Of a stretch of DNA of 38,417 bases, positions 9,041 to 17,640 are shown piece by piece. Below the pieces are notes generated by a model that had not been told where the DNA came from, did no database searches, and saw only the letters and a list, made by a program, of their open reading frames with translations. How positions within the stretch are numbered: the first letter of the stretch is position 1; each line of letters opens with the position of its first letter. Location of the stretch: the NCBI RefSeq assembly GCF_002954705.1, contig NZ_MSCO01000003.1:365126-403542 (forward strand), in the 5' to 3' direction. Source of the stretch: Aliivibrio sifiae. Its GTDB lineage: Bacteria; Pseudomonadota; Gammaproteobacteria; Enterobacterales; Vibrionaceae. The translations under genes and the position numbers were made by a program.

Positions 9041-9661
9041 TTAGATGATGTCTAGTAGTTCTACTTCAAATACTAGTGCTGCATATGGAGGGATTGCAGC
9101 GCCAGCGCCACGCTCACCGTATGCAAGGTCTTGTGGGATAGCAAGCTTCCACTTAGAACCTACAGGCATTAGTTGAAGAGCTTCAACCCAACCAGCAATA
9201 ACGCCAGTTACTGGGAATTCAGCAGGTTGACCACGCTCAACAGAGCTGTCAAATACTGTACCGTCAGTTAGCATACCGTGGTAATGAACACGTACTGTTT
9301 TATCAGAAGTTGGAATCTCACCAGTACCTGCAGTTAGTACTTCATATTGAAGACCTGATTCAAGTACAGTTACTTCTGAACGAAGAGCGTTGTCAGCTAG
9401 GAAAGCTTCGCCATCAGCAGCTGCTGCTTTAGATGCTTCAGCACGAGCTTCTTCAGCACGCATGTGAAGTGCTTGAAGTGCTTCGTTGATAGCGTCAACT
9501 TCGATTTCTGGCATGTCGCCAGTTAGTGAAGTAGCGATACCTTTAGCGATAGCTGCAACGTTTAGGCCTTCAAGACCAGATTGTGCAAGTTGTTGACCCA
9601 TTTGAAGGCCAATACCGTAACTTGCTCTTTGCTCTACTGTTTCTAATTTAACTTCAGACAT
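9041..9661 (-). CDS. fklB: FKBP-type peptidyl-prolyl cis-trans isomerase (FKBP22 type)
   Basis: This enzyme speeds proline isomerisation during protein folding in the cytoplasm. The N-terminal dimerisation region (about 1-90, SYGIGLQMGQQLAQSG followed by Ala/Glu-rich helices) precedes an FKBP domain. Conserved pocket residues are seen in VRVHYHGMLTDGTVFDSS, FPVTGVIAGWVEAL, LAIPQDLAYGERGAG and IPPYAALVFEVELL. The 206 residues match E. coli FklB, and no signal peptide is present, which separates it from FkpA. The start is ATG 9661 after AGAGAGACAGC. It is divergent from the OapA-like gene; the 139-bp gap holds both promoters. Confidence 0.92.
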   Translation of the reverse strand: MSEVKLETVEQRASYGIGLQMGQQLAQSGLEGLNVAAIAKGIATSLTGDMPEIEVDAINEALQALHMRAEEARAEASKAAAADGEAFLADNALRSEVTVLESGLQYEVLTAGTGEIPTSDKTVRVHYHGMLTDGTVFDSSVERGQPAEFPVTGVIAGWVEALQLMPVGSKWKLAIPQDLAYGERGAGAAIPPYAALVFEVELLDII

Positions 9662-9800
9662 GCTGTCTCTCTTTCTTTATATGGTATAAACGAAAGACTA
9701 AAGGATACAGAGATCTAAGCTTAAGGTAAACTTTTGTACTTATTTGTACTCTGATATTAGAATAAAACGTGAGCTAACCAGTTTCGCATGAGGCGATGTC

Positions 9801-10463
9801 ATGAATAAAAAGAAAAAAGTGAATATAAAACGCCCAGACTTTTCTGAGCAGTTGGCAATAATGAAAAATAAGTGTGAACCGATTTTAGAGAAGGTTTCTC
9901 CTTATTGGCAACGCTTGCCTGCTTTTCATCAAAAAGCATTACAGATTTTAGTTCCTGTTACTTTTGTTTTAATTTTATTGCCAAGTGGTGCAGAAGAGGG
10001 GCTTGAGAGCATTCAGCCTACAGTGATCCCTGCACCTGAAATGCAAAGGCAGAGTGTTAGCTTAAACTTAGAGGGACTGAGTGAACAAGAAGCAGCACTT
10101 CGTAACGCGCCTTCTCCTTATGAGTTAGAAAAAGAAAAAAGAGAAGCAAAACATGTAGAAAAAACAGTGGCAGTGAAAACTCCCGAACCAACTCAAAGCT
10201 CTGAAAAATGGCATGATTATCAAATCCAAGCCGGTGATACGCTTTATCAAGTCTTTAGAAAAAATAACCTTCCGCTTACCGAGTTAAATAAAGTGGTAAA
10301 AATAGAAGGCGTTGATAAGCCATTAAGTAATGTTAAAAAAGGCCAGCTTTTTCGTTTTAAATTAAATACAAAAGGCGAATTAGATATTGTTCAGATCGAG
10401 CGTCAAGGTGAAGCCATTATGTTCTTTAGAATGTCTGATGGAAACTTTGGGCGCAGTAAATAG
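9801..10463 (+). CDS. OapA-family membrane protein with LysM-like domain
   Basis: The 220-residue protein has a basic N-terminus and one membrane segment at about 46-62 (ALQILVPVTFVLILLPSG). A charged linker follows, then a C-terminal domain (WHDYQIQAGDTLYQVFRKNN ... VKKGQLFRFKLNTKGELDIV) like the LysM-like fold of opacity-associated protein A. This predicts an inner-membrane anchor with a periplasmic peptidoglycan-binding domain. Haemophilus OapA affects colony opacity and adhesion; the role here is not known. ATG 9801 is preceded by GAGGCGATGTC. The gene is often next to fklB in related bacteria, as here. Confidence 0.8.
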   Translation: MNKKKKVNIKRPDFSEQLAIMKNKCEPILEKVSPYWQRLPAFHQKALQILVPVTFVLILLPSGAEEGLESIQPTVIPAPEMQRQSVSLNLEGLSEQEAALRNAPSPYELEKEKREAKHVEKTVAVKTPEPTQSSEKWHDYQIQAGDTLYQVFRKNNLPLTELNKVVKIEGVDKPLSNVKKGQLFRFKLNTKGELDIVQIERQGEAIMFFRMSDGNFGRSK

Positions 10464-10484
10464 TCTTTCATCAACGCCCTTCGA

Positions 10485-11354
10485 TTAAAGCTCTCTTTTT
10501 CCTTTTATGCGCCTAAGCCATCTTTTGGGCATAAGAGGAAAAATAATTAGTCCGATTCCAATTAGAGTTAACCTGTCTGGCGCTTCATCAAACCAAATTA
10601 TTCCAAATAAAACTACAAATATAAGCCCTGAATATTCTGCTAAAGAAACCTGAGTTGCCGGTGCTTTTTTATATGCCATGGTTGCTAGGCCGTTATAGCT
10701 AATAATAAAAGCGGCGCTTAATGCAATCCAAAGTACTTCTTTATAGTTTAAGGGTTCCCAATAAAACCAAGCTAAACTTCCAGAAACAGGCAGAGATAAA
10801 CAGGTTGTCCAAAATAATGTAGTAATAACGGATTGATCATTGGGAATTTTTCTAACTAACAGATTGTACAGTGCTAATGTTGTTGCGGTTCCCAGAGCAA
10901 AAATAGCCGCCCAATGAAACTGAGAAGGGCGAAGAATAATTAGAGCACCAATAAATCCAATAACCGTTTGCAACACCTTTTTTGTTGATGGCCTTTCATT
11001 AAGCAATAGTATTGAAAGAGGGATCATTAATAGTGGCGCTGTGTAAAAAACAGCATTGGCTGTAGCAAGTGTTAAATAGGTGATTGATACCACCATACAG
11101 CAACTGCCAATCAAAAGAATATGAGCTCTTAAAACAGTTATTTTGGGATTGCTCAAACTCCTTAGTCTTGATGGTTGGCGTATCCAAAATGGAAAAAGAA
11201 GAACGATAGAGACTAACTGGCGTAGGAAAATATATTGAAAAGGTGAGACTCCACCATCAAGGACTTTTACCGCCACATCAGATAGCGATGCCAATAAATT
11301 ACCTAATATAAGCAAGGCAATAGCAAGATTGATTGGGGTCATCATAGGCTTCAT
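10485..11354 (-). CDS. DMT-superfamily (EamA) transporter
   Basis: The product has 289 residues and about ten hydrophobic segments in two five-helix repeats, the EamA layout. The first begins INLAIALLILGNLLASLSDV; the second half begins near FHWAAIFALGTATTLALY. Such proteins usually export amino acids, nucleotides or other metabolites, and substrate cannot be read from sequence. It is the last gene of the long minus-strand cluster, starting seven bases after elaA, and converges on the OapA-like gene with only 21 bases between them. ATG 11354 is used; ATG 11345 (MMTPIN) is an alternative. Confidence 0.85.
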   Translation of the reverse strand: MKPMMTPINLAIALLILGNLLASLSDVAVKVLDGGVSPFQYIFLRQLVSIVLLFPFWIRQPSRLRSLSNPKITVLRAHILLIGSCCMVVSITYLTLATANAVFYTAPLLMIPLSILLLNERPSTKKVLQTVIGFIGALIILRPSQFHWAAIFALGTATTLALYNLLVRKIPNDQSVITTLFWTTCLSLPVSGSLAWFYWEPLNYKEVLWIALSAAFIISYNGLATMAYKKAPATQVSLAEYSGLIFVVLFGIIWFDEAPDRLTLIGIGLIIFPLMPKRWLRRIKGKREL

Positions 11355-11361
11355 TATCGTG

Positions 11362-11814
11362 CTACTTGGTTAATCGCATATCGACATGAGGAATATCATC
11401 TTCAAGATACATATCAGAGATCACGTTAAACCCATGTTTTTGATAAAAGTGAGTTAAATGTTCTTGAGCTCCAATATCAATAGTTTTACCCGGCCATAAT
11501 TCTTCACAACTAAGTAAAGCTTGAGACAGAAGGTCGTGCCCTAGGCCATTACCTCTTGCTGTTTCTTTTGTTGCGACACGACCAATACTTACGTTGTTAT
11601 AACTGACGCCACTTGGTAATAATCGAGCACAGGCCACTATTTCATTATTTTTAGTACCAATTAAATGATAAACCCCATCATGACAATCTTTACCATCTAA
11701 TTCAGGGTATGGGCAGGTTTGTTCTACGACAAAAACATCGACTCTCAAACGAAGTAGTTCATATAATTGAGCGGTAGTTAAGTGGTTAAATTTAATTTTT
11801 TTCCAATGAATCAT
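11362..11814 (-). CDS. elaA: ElaA-type GNAT N-acetyltransferase
   Basis: The 150-residue protein begins MIHWKKIKFNHLTTAQLYEL and has RLRVDVFVVEQTCPYPELDG, the hallmark of ElaA. The acetyl-CoA binding region is GRVATKETARGNGLGHDLLS (motif Q/R-x-x-G-x-G/A at about 88-93). ElaA proteins are small cytoplasmic acetyltransferases with unknown physiological substrate. The gene lies 65 bases after the Crp/Fnr gene and seven before the DMT transporter, so acetylation followed by export is conceivable, but that is inference. Confidence 0.88.
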   Translation of the reverse strand: MIHWKKIKFNHLTTAQLYELLRLRVDVFVVEQTCPYPELDGKDCHDGVYHLIGTKNNEIVACARLLPSGVSYNNVSIGRVATKETARGNGLGHDLLSQALLSCEELWPGKTIDIGAQEHLTHFYQKHGFNVISDMYLEDDIPHVDMRLTK

Positions 11815-11879
11815 AGACGTTATCTCGATGAAGAAAGAAGATCATAAAGATACCGATTTCAGAATGTTTAGGCATTAAC

Positions 11880-12449
11880 TTATGTTAACTTTTTAATTCT
11901 ATTTTTAATTCGACTTAAACTGATGTGGGTGATGCCAAGATAAGCAGCTACTTGATAGTCACTTAATTGTGCCCGAAGGTTAGGGTAATTGTTACAGAAA
12001 ATCTCATAACGCGATTGAGGTGAGTTAAGTAACATAAAACGTTCTTTTCTTTCTTTATATACTAATTGAGTTTCGATTAGCTTCAGATAAAAAGGATGCG
12101 ATTGTGATCGCCATTGCTGAATATAATCAATCGGCAAAGATAACAGCGTTGTTGAGGTCAGTGTTTCTAAAGTATAGGGGGATTTTTCATTATCAATCAC
12201 CCCCTCAAAGCCAACAACCCAATCGCCTTCCCAGTAAAACTCCTTACTGAATTCTTTACCATGTTCCGTTAAATATGAAGCATGACAAAGTCCTTCTAAT
12301 AAAAAATAGAAGGACTTTGAATTGTCATTTTGTTTTGCAATGATGTGTTTTGGCTTCAAATGATCTAATTTGCTACTGCGGATTAGTTTTTTAATTTCTT
12401 CAGCCGTAAAATTATAATTTTGAAGTTGGTTAATAAAGTCGTTGAGCAT
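11880..12449 (-). CDS. Crp/Fnr-family transcriptional regulator
   Basis: The 189 residues contain an N-terminal cyclic-nucleotide-binding-like beta-roll (about 20-110, LKPKHIIAKQNDNSKSFYFLLEGL) and a C-terminal helix-turn-helix (LSDYQVAAYLGITHISLSRIKNRIKK, 163-188). The FNR iron-sulfur cysteines are missing and the cAMP-contact residues of CRP are not evident, so the signal is unknown. It follows the olsF-type gene by 22 bases and is probably a local regulator of the cluster. ATG 12449 has only a weak ribosome-binding site. Confidence 0.85.
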   Translation of the reverse strand: MLNDFINQLQNYNFTAEEIKKLIRSSKLDHLKPKHIIAKQNDNSKSFYFLLEGLCHASYLTEHGKEFSKEFYWEGDWVVGFEGVIDNEKSPYTLETLTSTTLLSLPIDYIQQWRSQSHPFYLKLIETQLVYKERKERFMLLNSPQSRYEIFCNNYPNLRAQLSDYQVAAYLGITHISLSRIKNRIKKLT

Positions 12450-12471
12450 GAGTAAATGGTACTGAATTTAT

Positions 12472-14229
12472 TTAGTTACAATGATGTTTTTCAAGGTAGC
12501 ACATTGCTTCTTCTTTCCCCATGTATTTACTTAATGTTTTATGTGGCACATTGCTCATATCAACCACAATTAATCCATCTAGAGCATCATTAAAATCTGG
12601 GTCGACATTGAAGCAAACGAGCTTCCCATTAAGGCCTATATATTGACGAAGTAAAACGGGTAAGCCTTTTCCTTTTTCAATCCTGTTTAACACTTTAGAT
12701 AACAACTTAAGGTCTCCGAGTAGAGATAGCATATCGCCGTTCCATACTTTTTTAAGTGCAGGTTTTAATGGTGTTGTTGCCGATACTAAAGCGGCTTTTT
12801 CATTATCGTAATGATGGATAGCAAGTGTAGATGCGATTAGTTGACGTGCAGATAAACTGTAATCATTACTAATACTCACTGGGCCAAATAAGTGGGTGTA
12901 TTTAGGCCGCTGATAAACAAACGTTGAAATTCCTTTCCATAATAAAAGTAATGAACTGACATTTCGTTGGTATTTTTTTGCAATAACAGATCGTCCCACT
13001 TCAATTGAATCGTTAAGCGTATCAATAAATGGTTGTTGATAATTAAATAGGCTTCGAGAATATAATCCATCCAATCCAAACTCAGATATGAGCTCGTCGA
13101 CTAATCCTAACCGGTATGAACCTACAATTTCTTTATTATCTTGATGCCAAATAAAAAGATGATAATAGTGCGTATCATATTCATCTAAATCACAAGCAAG
13201 ACCTGTACCTTCACCGACTTCTCTGAAAGTAACCTCTCTTATGCGCCCTATTTCTTGCATTATATTGGGAATAGCCAGGCTTTTACTGCAATAAACAGAA
13301 AGTCCATTTTGTTCTAATAATTTGGCATCATTAGGTAGTGATGCTATTTCGTGCTCTAAAATCGTAATATTAATTGGTGCAATTACAGGAGGTAAAGTTT
13401 GAGCCAGCGCTTCTACGGGCGTTTCAGTGTCAGTATTGGTTGCCAGTAAATAGGTATTGAGCCTTAAATAATTAATCGTTTCAATTGGAGACCTAAAACC
13501 AGAGAGTTCTTTATGAGGAATAGCGGTTCCGATAGATAGATGAATTGTGTTCTCTTTTTTATTGAGCATTTCTCGACCCAACATTAATGTTCTTAATAAT
13601 GGATGGATTTTTCCAGCAAGATAGAAGGTTTGGCTATTTTTACCATCAATATAAATAGGGACTGTCGTGGCATTGTGTTTTTCAATAAATTTCGCAGCAG
13701 AATAACTCCACCGTTTATCGGATAATAGTTTTGTTTCTTTATTGTAAGTAGACACTTCTCCTGCTGGAAAAATAATTAAAATCCCCTCATCTGCTAAGTG
13801 CTGATGGGCTTCTCGTAAAGCGTTGGTATTGGTTTTTTTTGCCTGCTTTGTTTCAAAAACATCTACGCCGATAAACAATTCACTAATTTCAGGTATTTGT
13901 TTTAAATACTCATTGGCTAATACTTTTACATCAGGACGGACGCGTCCGACCATTTCAGCTAATATTACTCCTTCTAAAGCCCCTAATGGGTGATTAGCAA
14001 CAATCACGACAGGACCTGTTTTGGGGATGAACTCTAATTCCCCCTGATGGATATCATAAGTTACATTCAAGCGCTGAAGGGTGTAGCGCATAAACTCAAA
14101 ACTATTTAATCCCAGGGGACGATTTTGATAATGGGTATCTAAACGATTTAGTCCTGTGACCCATTCAGCAAAAGATTCCCCAACGCCAAAAGGCGTGATC
14201 CTAGGAAGTCGAAATGGACTATTAATCAT
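12472..14229 (-). CDS. olsF: OlsF-type bifunctional acyltransferase (ornithine-lipid synthase-like)
   Basis: This 585-residue protein has two parts. The N-terminal half is a PlsC/LPLAT-like acyltransferase, with the His motif as NHPLGALEG (H80, E86), followed by FIGVDVFETK and IIFPAGEVST. The C-terminal half (from about 325, IREVTFREVGEGTGLACDLDEYD ... DSIEVGRSVIAKKYQ) resembles the hemolysin/OlsB N-acyltransferase family. OlsF from Serratia proteamaculans combines both activities and makes ornithine lipids, phosphorus-free membrane lipids. The order of domains fits. The second motif residue is Glu, where I expect Asp in most relatives. It starts three bases after the DoxX-like gene. Substrate amino acid could differ from ornithine. 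Confidence 0.75.
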   Translation of the reverse strand: MINSPFRLPRITPFGVGESFAEWVTGLNRLDTHYQNRPLGLNSFEFMRYTLQRLNVTYDIHQGELEFIPKTGPVVIVANHPLGALEGVILAEMVGRVRPDVKVLANEYLKQIPEISELFIGVDVFETKQAKKTNTNALREAHQHLADEGILIIFPAGEVSTYNKETKLLSDKRWSYSAAKFIEKHNATTVPIYIDGKNSQTFYLAGKIHPLLRTLMLGREMLNKKENTIHLSIGTAIPHKELSGFRSPIETINYLRLNTYLLATNTDTETPVEALAQTLPPVIAPINITILEHEIASLPNDAKLLEQNGLSVYCSKSLAIPNIMQEIGRIREVTFREVGEGTGLACDLDEYDTHYYHLFIWHQDNKEIVGSYRLGLVDELISEFGLDGLYSRSLFNYQQPFIDTLNDSIEVGRSVIAKKYQRNVSSLLLLWKGISTFVYQRPKYTHLFGPVSISNDYSLSARQLIASTLAIHHYDNEKAALVSATTPLKPALKKVWNGDMLSLLGDLKLLSKVLNRIEKGKGLPVLLRQYIGLNGKLVCFNVDPDFNDALDGLIVVDMSNVPHKTLSKYMGKEEAMCYLEKHHCN

Positions 14230-14232
14230 AAA

Positions 14233-14691
14233 TTACAGTCCTTTTGGTTTTAGTAATAAAGCTAAGAAACTATCTTCAGATCTTAAGTCTTTTAAAGAAA
14301 GAAAAGCGCTGCATAACCAAACTAAGCAAGCCATTCCAAAGAGTAACCCACTATCATGGCCTATGATGTTCCCTGCCGTATCAAACTCAGGCATTTGAAT
14401 ACCAAGAGGGGTAAATAGATGAAAGAAAATTGCACCACTCATGATGCCGAAAGCCATGATGGCACCTAATCCATGAAAGCGAGTAAATAAAAGAATAGAG
14501 GCAATTAACTCAGCGGTGCCGATTAAATATCCACCATAGATACCAAACCAAGTAAAACCAGACCATTCAGCCAAGACGCCAAAAATATGATCAGTTTCAT
14601 AAGATCCTGTGAACTTGAAAAACAACGATTGAATAAAAACAAAAGCGATAAAAATAGAGGGACCGTATTTTACTAATTTTTCTTTCATCAT
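14233..14691 (-). CDS. DoxX-like small membrane protein
   Basis: The 152-residue product has about four hydrophobic helices (FIAFVFIQSLFFKF, FGIYGGYLIGTAELIASILL, LGAIMAFGIMSGAIFFHLF, LLFGMACLVWLCSAFL). This looks like the DoxX/DUF417-type four-helix membrane proteins. The GTAELIASILL and HDSG segments are the most family-like. Function is unknown; DoxX relatives are linked to quinone or thiol redox chemistry. It lies between the YHS protein and the OlsF-type gene, with near overlap to the latter. A second ATG at 14688 has slightly better spacing from AAGGA. Confidence 0.65.
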   Translation of the reverse strand: MMKEKLVKYGPSIFIAFVFIQSLFFKFTGSYETDHIFGVLAEWSGFTWFGIYGGYLIGTAELIASILLFTRFHGLGAIMAFGIMSGAIFFHLFTPLGIQMPEFDTAGNIIGHDSGLLFGMACLVWLCSAFLSLKDLRSEDSFLALLLKPKGL

Positions 14692-14744
14692 TATTTCCTT
14701 CTACGATTTTAGGGGGCTGTCTTTTTTATTTAAAGTCGTTATTT

Positions 14745-15191
14745 TTAGCGCTTATTTTTTAGTAGCTTAGGCCAATTTTTATCGCCTTGCGTAATGAAGC
14801 CTTGAATGTCTTCTTCCCATAAACCTTTAACTTGAGCGTCATAATTTAAATACAGTTTTCCAGCTACAATTGAAAATTGATTCGGATCACCTGGTGCTCG
14901 ATCATTTTTTTCAGCGACAGCCCAAGCGCAAAATCCACCGTATTGAGGCGCGTATTTTGTTGGGTTCGCGCTAAACAAATCTAAGTTTTCTTGAGACGAA
15001 AAATACCAATCAGCGTCCATATAAGAGGTGACAAATTCAGAGTGTCCTTTTAGTGGTTTATCTGCTGTGAAATAACTGACACTGTCATAACCGTCAATGG
15101 CTTTATTGCTAAAAAAGCCAGTGTAAACAGCATCTGATGCAAAGGTAGCGTGGCTAAATAATAATATAAATAAACAGAATAACTTTTTCAT
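14745..15191 (-). CDS. Secreted YHS-domain protein
   Basis: The 148-residue precursor has a signal peptide (MKKLFCLFILLFSHATFA, then SDAVYTGFF). The mature part carries a YHS-like domain: DGYDSVSYFTADKPLKG, DADWYFSSQENLDLFSANPT and YAPQYGGFCAWAVAEK. YHS domains are linked to metal handling; here a Cys in GGFCAW replaces the more usual tyrosine/cysteine pattern. The predicted site is the periplasm. ATG 15191 is used because AAGG is eight bases upstream; ATG 15197 is too close. It is 17 bases after the NRDE gene. Confidence 0.8.
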   Translation of the reverse strand: MKKLFCLFILLFSHATFASDAVYTGFFSNKAIDGYDSVSYFTADKPLKGHSEFVTSYMDADWYFSSQENLDLFSANPTKYAPQYGGFCAWAVAEKNDRAPGDPNQFSIVAGKLYLNYDAQVKGLWEEDIQGFITQGDKNWPKLLKNKR

Positions 15192-15208
15192 AATCATGAC
15201 CTTATGGT

Positions 15209-15955
15209 TTAAGTGTATGAATGAGTGTTGTCGTATGTACGGAAAGGAACATCATAGGCCAAATACTTTCTTGTTTGGCATGGTGAACCAGGAAGATAAC
15301 GTAATGTGTTTTTTTTATTATCTACAATGATATGGGTAAAACTGACGGTTTGGGCATCTTGACGATGCATACAAGGAGACCGATGCCCTAGCTTAGGGTG
15401 GTGATGTTGATGGAATTGATTTAATGTTTTTCTATTTACTCCGGAGATAGTTAGTTCTTTATAAATCGATAAGCGATGTTCTATAACATTATCAGCATCG
15501 ACAGATGAGGAGAGCATGGGTGAGCGAGGGCTAATTGATCTAAATGCTTTTCCATCCCAGAGAAACCCTTGAATTTTTTTATGTTCAACTGAATGATTAG
15601 GATGAAAGATTAATAAAGTAAAAGAGGCAAAGCGTGATGGTTCTATATTGGCGATCATTTTTTGAATGGAATGAATATCATCACAAGATGCTAATTCTTT
15701 TATAAGTAACCCACGACTTAGTGCATTGTTAGGGGGTAATTTTCCTTGGTAGTAATTCAATAGGCAGACTGAGATCCCGTGGTTATTTAGTGAAATCCAA
15801 CTGCCTCCACCGACAGGATCGATTGGCATAATGTAATTAACATTATTTTCTTGGAACAATTGGGGGGATAATGCATCGGTTCTAGATCGTTGCTCATCTC
15901 GATTGAAAAATAATTCATAACCCGTTGAGGTGCTAAACCAAGACAGAGTACACAT
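15209..15955 (-). CDS. NRDE-family (TANGO2-like) protein
   Basis: The 248-residue protein begins MCTLSW with the Cys2 nucleophile expected of this Ntn-hydrolase-like family. The NRDE signature is at 18-21 (FFNRDEQ), followed by GGGSWISLNNHGISVCLLNY. Human TANGO2 and bacterial NRDE relatives are linked to lipid or heme handling, but the reaction is not settled. The start overlaps the stop of the DinB-like gene by one base (TAATG), so both are co-translated. The C-terminal half is His-rich (NQFHQHHHPKLGHRSPCMHR), which may be specific to this subgroup. Confidence 0.85.
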   Translation of the reverse strand: MCTLSWFSTSTGYELFFNRDEQRSRTDALSPQLFQENNVNYIMPIDPVGGGSWISLNNHGISVCLLNYYQGKLPPNNALSRGLLIKELASCDDIHSIQKMIANIEPSRFASFTLLIFHPNHSVEHKKIQGFLWDGKAFRSISPRSPMLSSSVDADNVIEHRLSIYKELTISGVNRKTLNQFHQHHHPKLGHRSPCMHRQDAQTVSFTHIIVDNKKNTLRYLPGSPCQTRKYLAYDVPFRTYDNTHSYT

Positions 15956-16497
15956 TAGACTTCCCCTCGTACATAACTCGTAGTCGTCGGTGCTAACCCA
16001 AAATTTGATTGAGTATTTATGCCGATTGAAAGGGTGATGATTTTAATTAATGCGTAATGATGAGAGGCATGAAGAGAGGCGAAGGTAATTTCTCGTTCAA
16101 TGCTTGAAAGCATAATATGGTCTTTTTTCCTATAAGGACAAACTTCGGTAACTAATGAAACTGTAGAAGCTAGATTGCGAATAGGAAAAAGAGCCAACCA
16201 ACGAATTACATCATTCAGTTCTGTGATGGCGAGTTTTTTGTTCGTTTCTATTTCATGACCTCGACGACGCACATTGTAATTAATTGGCTCATGGGGGGAT
16301 TTTTGAATTAACGATTGAAACAAATCTAATATATGTCGAAAATGTTCACCGATAGAGCTTTCTATATGAGGTAATGCGAGGTGAACGTAATCACTATCGC
16401 TAATGGAATTGAGCAAAGATATTCCTTTTTTCAATTCATCAATACAGCCATTAATGACTGGAGATTGATGTGTATCTTGTAATGCTGGTGTCGGCAT
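15955..16497 (-). CDS. DinB-like four-helix metal-binding protein
   Basis: The 180 residues form a predicted helical bundle with His residues placed as in the DinB/YfiT superfamily: SSIGEHFRHILDLFQ (about 47-61) and LHASHHYALIKI near 140. Such proteins bind a divalent metal and often act as thiol transferases or hydrolases. The substrate is unknown. The gene follows the ATP-grasp gene by 15 bases and overlaps the NRDE gene, and the DinB-like/NRDE pairing is a repeated neighbourhood that hints at a shared pathway. Confidence 0.7.
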   Translation of the reverse strand: MPTPALQDTHQSPVINGCIDELKKGISLLNSISDSDYVHLALPHIESSIGEHFRHILDLFQSLIQKSPHEPINYNVRRRGHEIETNKKLAITELNDVIRWLALFPIRNLASTVSLVTEVCPYRKKDHIMLSSIEREITFASLHASHHYALIKIITLSIGINTQSNFGLAPTTTSYVRGEV

Positions 16498-16512
16498 TAA
16501 AAACTCCTTCTT

Positions 16513-17640
16513 CTAATCGGTTGATGGGTATTGAAGAGTTAGTTGCTTTTCTTCTTTCCATGCCGCTAATAATTCTTTTATTTTTGGAGGGTGATGGCCC
16601 TGTTCCTTTTGCTGTGCGCCAATTTCAAATAAAATTTTGTATTGTTGTAATAGGGTTGAAAAGATCGTTTTTAGAGGCGTATTTCTATCCCAAATATGAG
16701 CGGCTTCACTGCTTGCGCCATTTATTTCTAAAATCGTAAAATCATCACCATTCATTAAAGAGTTCATATCTTTAAATTTCACATCTAGCCTACCGTAGTG
16801 AAATCCCTTTAAGTCATCAAAAATAGTATCTAAACGCTGGGCTAATTCATCTGTGATGTATTGGTTTCCATCTCTAAAAATAGAACCTCGACTATGGCTA
16901 CCGGCAAACGCGAGTTGGAATTCTTTTCCTTCTTCTAGGATAGTCTCTAATTTTTCTTTATGGCGTGGTAAATACAAATGAGTTAATTGTCCGGCTCTAC
17001 TGTCATTTTCTATTAACTGTTTTAATGTGCTGATGCCGTCCCCCATAACAAGCGGAGAATATTTAAGAGTAATCGAAATTATTGTCCCTTTTTTCTCGTT
17101 TGGATAACGGACATAAAAAATACCAGCCTCAGCAGAGTAAGGTGCTTTTTCTTGGATTAAAAAACGAGCATTGATAGGGAAGCTTTTAAAGTATTCACTT
17201 AATTGTTTTGGTGATTGAATTAGCTTAACGCCAACACCGCGACAACCTAGATCTGGTTTAGCAACAATTGGAAAAGAAAGATGTTGTTTATCCATTGCTT
17301 CAATGGCGTTTTGGGTTTGTTGTAAAATAGGGGTGTTAGTCGTTGTAATTGTAGTAAACGGAGATATCCATTGCTTAGCTATTGGGCCTGCAAGAGTTAA
17401 AATATCGTGTTTAGATTCACCAACCATTCCACTTAATTTTATTGATGGATTAGCAATCAGAGGAAGTGCAAAATCAAAATGTTTTATACCAAGACAAAAG
17501 CTTTGTATTACCACTGGAGTATAAAAAAACCAGCTTGGTAAAAACTCATAAGGAGAGATACTCCTATGAGTGTCGGGTTCTAGTAGAGGCATACCTGCAT
17601 TGATATGACCACTGGTAATCGTATTGATGCTATTAACCAT
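16513..17640 (-). CDS. ATP-grasp ligase-like protein
   Basis: The chosen start is ATG 17640, nine bases after AAAGGA and overlapping the DedA stop (TAATG). A longer frame would run into dedA. The 375-residue product has ATP-grasp features: SFPIVAKPDLGCRGVGVKLI (nucleotide-binding loop), RFLIQEKAPY, then GRLDVKFKD and DDFTILEINGASSEAAHIWD with the metal-binding Glu and Asn. Proteins of this superfamily join a carboxylate to an amine or thiol with ATP. Beside an OlsF-type acyltransferase it could modify a lipid head group or make an amino-acid-like precursor; this is inference. The closest general resemblance is to D-Ala-D-Ala ligase/carbamoyl-phosphate-type ATP-grasp folds. Confidence 0.75.
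   Translation of the reverse strand: MVNSINTITSGHINAGMPLLEPDTHRSISPYEFLPSWFFYTPVVIQSFCLGIKHFDFALPLIANPSIKLSGMVGESKHDILTLAGPIAKQWISPFTTITTTNTPILQQTQNAIEAMDKQHLSFPIVAKPDLGCRGVGVKLIQSPKQLSEYFKSFPINARFLIQEKAPYSAEAGIFYVRYPNEKKGTIISITLKYSPLVMGDGISTLKQLIENDSRAGQLTHLYLPRHKEKLETILEEGKEFQLAFAGSHSRGSIFRDGNQYITDELAQRLDTIFDDLKGFHYGRLDVKFKDMNSLMNGDDFTILEINGASSEAAHIWDRNTPLKTIFSTLLQQYKILFEIGAQQKEQGHHPPKIKELLAAWKEEKQLTLQYPSTD

Noticed and set aside
10440-10490. Terminator between the OapA-like and DMT genes
   Set aside because: GGGCG and CGCCC could pair over a long loop, but there is no T-run, so I could not support it.
16470-16739. Plus-strand open frame over the DinB-like/ATP-grasp junction
   Set aside because: It is antisense to two well-supported genes and has no family resemblance.
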